Origin: Thermomicrobiaceae bacterium
GTDB lineage: Bacteria; Chloroflexota; Chloroflexia; Thermomicrobiales; Thermomicrobiaceae
Assembly (NCBI GenBank): GCA_007123655.1
Contig: SKKR01000153.1
Span: 1 to 5,875 of the forward strand
Reading direction: 5' to 3'
DNA: 5,875 bases
Shown: positions 5,468-5,875 of the stretch, one piece after another
Layout of the letters: each line of letters begins with the position of its first letter
How positions within the stretch are numbered: the stretch's first letter is position 1
Notes under the pieces: generated by a model
What the model was told of the DNA's origin: nothing
Database searches by the model: none
The model's input: only the letters and a program-made list of their open reading frames with translations
Made by a program: the position numbers and the translations under genes

Positions 5468-5875
5468 TGGGCGTTTCTGATTTCCCAACCGGAAAGAGGT
5501 CGACGTCAGGCAACCGGCCGGGCGCCGGTACAGTCACAGATGCGCGGCCAGAACGCGAGCACCTGGATGGTGGGCTCACAGTACGGCAGGTATGGTCGTT
5601 GTTCGTGGGTTCGGTGCTGATTCCGCATCTGGATCTCCGCGAATTTCCCGAACGACAGGTCCGTCTCGTTTCTCAACAACACGGACCTCGTGCGCATTCC
5701 ATTCTATCGGTGGCTCACGAGGAGAGTCAAACCGCCCCCACACATTACCGGAACGGTGACACACTGCGTATCCCTGTTACTCCGGGGATTTGCCCTCGAG
5801 TACACGCCGGATTAAACCGATGGAACCGATCGATAGGGACCTGTGACCCATGCGTTTCCCAACCCGCTGTTCGTA
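5468..5875. other. Region upstream of the ATP-grasp gene with no convincing intact gene
   Basis: These 408 bases hold no gene I can support. On the minus strand, short frames at 5764-5576 (62 codons) and 5697-5506 (63 codons, G/C-rich third positions) lack good ribosome sites and resemble nothing I know; they may be parts of the decayed gene listed just downstream. On the plus strand a frame runs from ATG 5467 to the right edge without a stop, but its third positions are not G/C-biased like the real genes. A small inverted repeat, ACCGGC 5513-5518 with GCCGGT 5524-5529, is present. Near the right edge ATG 5850 (MRFPTRCS...) could open a plus-strand gene cut by the window, but too little is visible to call it. 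The ATP-grasp promoter should lie here; no clear boxes were found. Confidence 0.4.

Noticed and set aside
5506..5764. Short minus-strand frames as small-protein genes
   Set aside because: One has G/C-rich third positions, but both lack convincing ribosome sites and overlap each other in different frames. They fit decayed or noncoding DNA better.
5467..5875. Plus-strand frame open to the right edge (136 codons visible)
   Set aside because: Third positions are far less G/C-biased than in the confident genes, there is no good ribosome site, and the translation has no recognisable domain. It cannot be excluded without the sequence to the right.

Overview
The window is GC-rich DNA from a free-living bacterium. 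It holds compact genes, mostly ATG starts and recognisable Shine-Dalgarno sites. The protein types (tandem LiaF-like membrane proteins, an MFS carrier of the monocarboxylate/oxalate-formate type, an unusual RimK-like ATP-grasp enzyme) would fit a Chloroflexota lineage such as Thermomicrobia. That placement is an inference from protein flavour; no marker gene is present. No RNA gene, CRISPR array, insertion sequence or phage gene was seen.

Layout. Bases 1-1342 (+ strand) carry two tandem paralogous LiaF-like proteins: one cut off by the left edge and missing about 15 residues, then a complete 224-residue copy. Each has four membrane helices followed by a repetitive beta-rich C-terminal domain. 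Bases 1343-1490 are a convergent intergenic gap. All confident genes after that lie on the minus strand. In transcription order they are: an ATP-grasp ligase (5368-4376), a perfect 10-bp hairpin with a T-rich flank (4345-4309), an alpha/beta hydrolase (4285-3503), a 130-residue unrecognised protein (3430-3038), a gap with two GC-rich inverted repeats (about 3037-2748), and an MFS transporter (2747-1491).

The last 500 bases (5369-5875) hold no convincing intact gene. Immediately upstream of the ATP-grasp start, and overlapping it by eight bases, is a minus-strand stretch whose translation resembles the C-terminus of a GltA/GltD-type flavin oxidoreductase. A matching FAGG motif sits in another frame just before it, which suggests a decayed gene.

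The two LiaF-like genes probably work together at the membrane, perhaps in envelope-stress sensing. The ATP-grasp enzyme, hydrolase and small protein are co-directional and could be partly co-transcribed. The hairpin between the first two implies that the hydrolase is expressed at a different level. I see no sequence basis for a single shared pathway. The most interesting items are the coordinated replacement of the repeat motif between the two LiaF paralogs, the hairpin 35 bases ahead of the hydrolase start, the possible oxidoreductase relic, and the substrate of the ATP-grasp enzyme.
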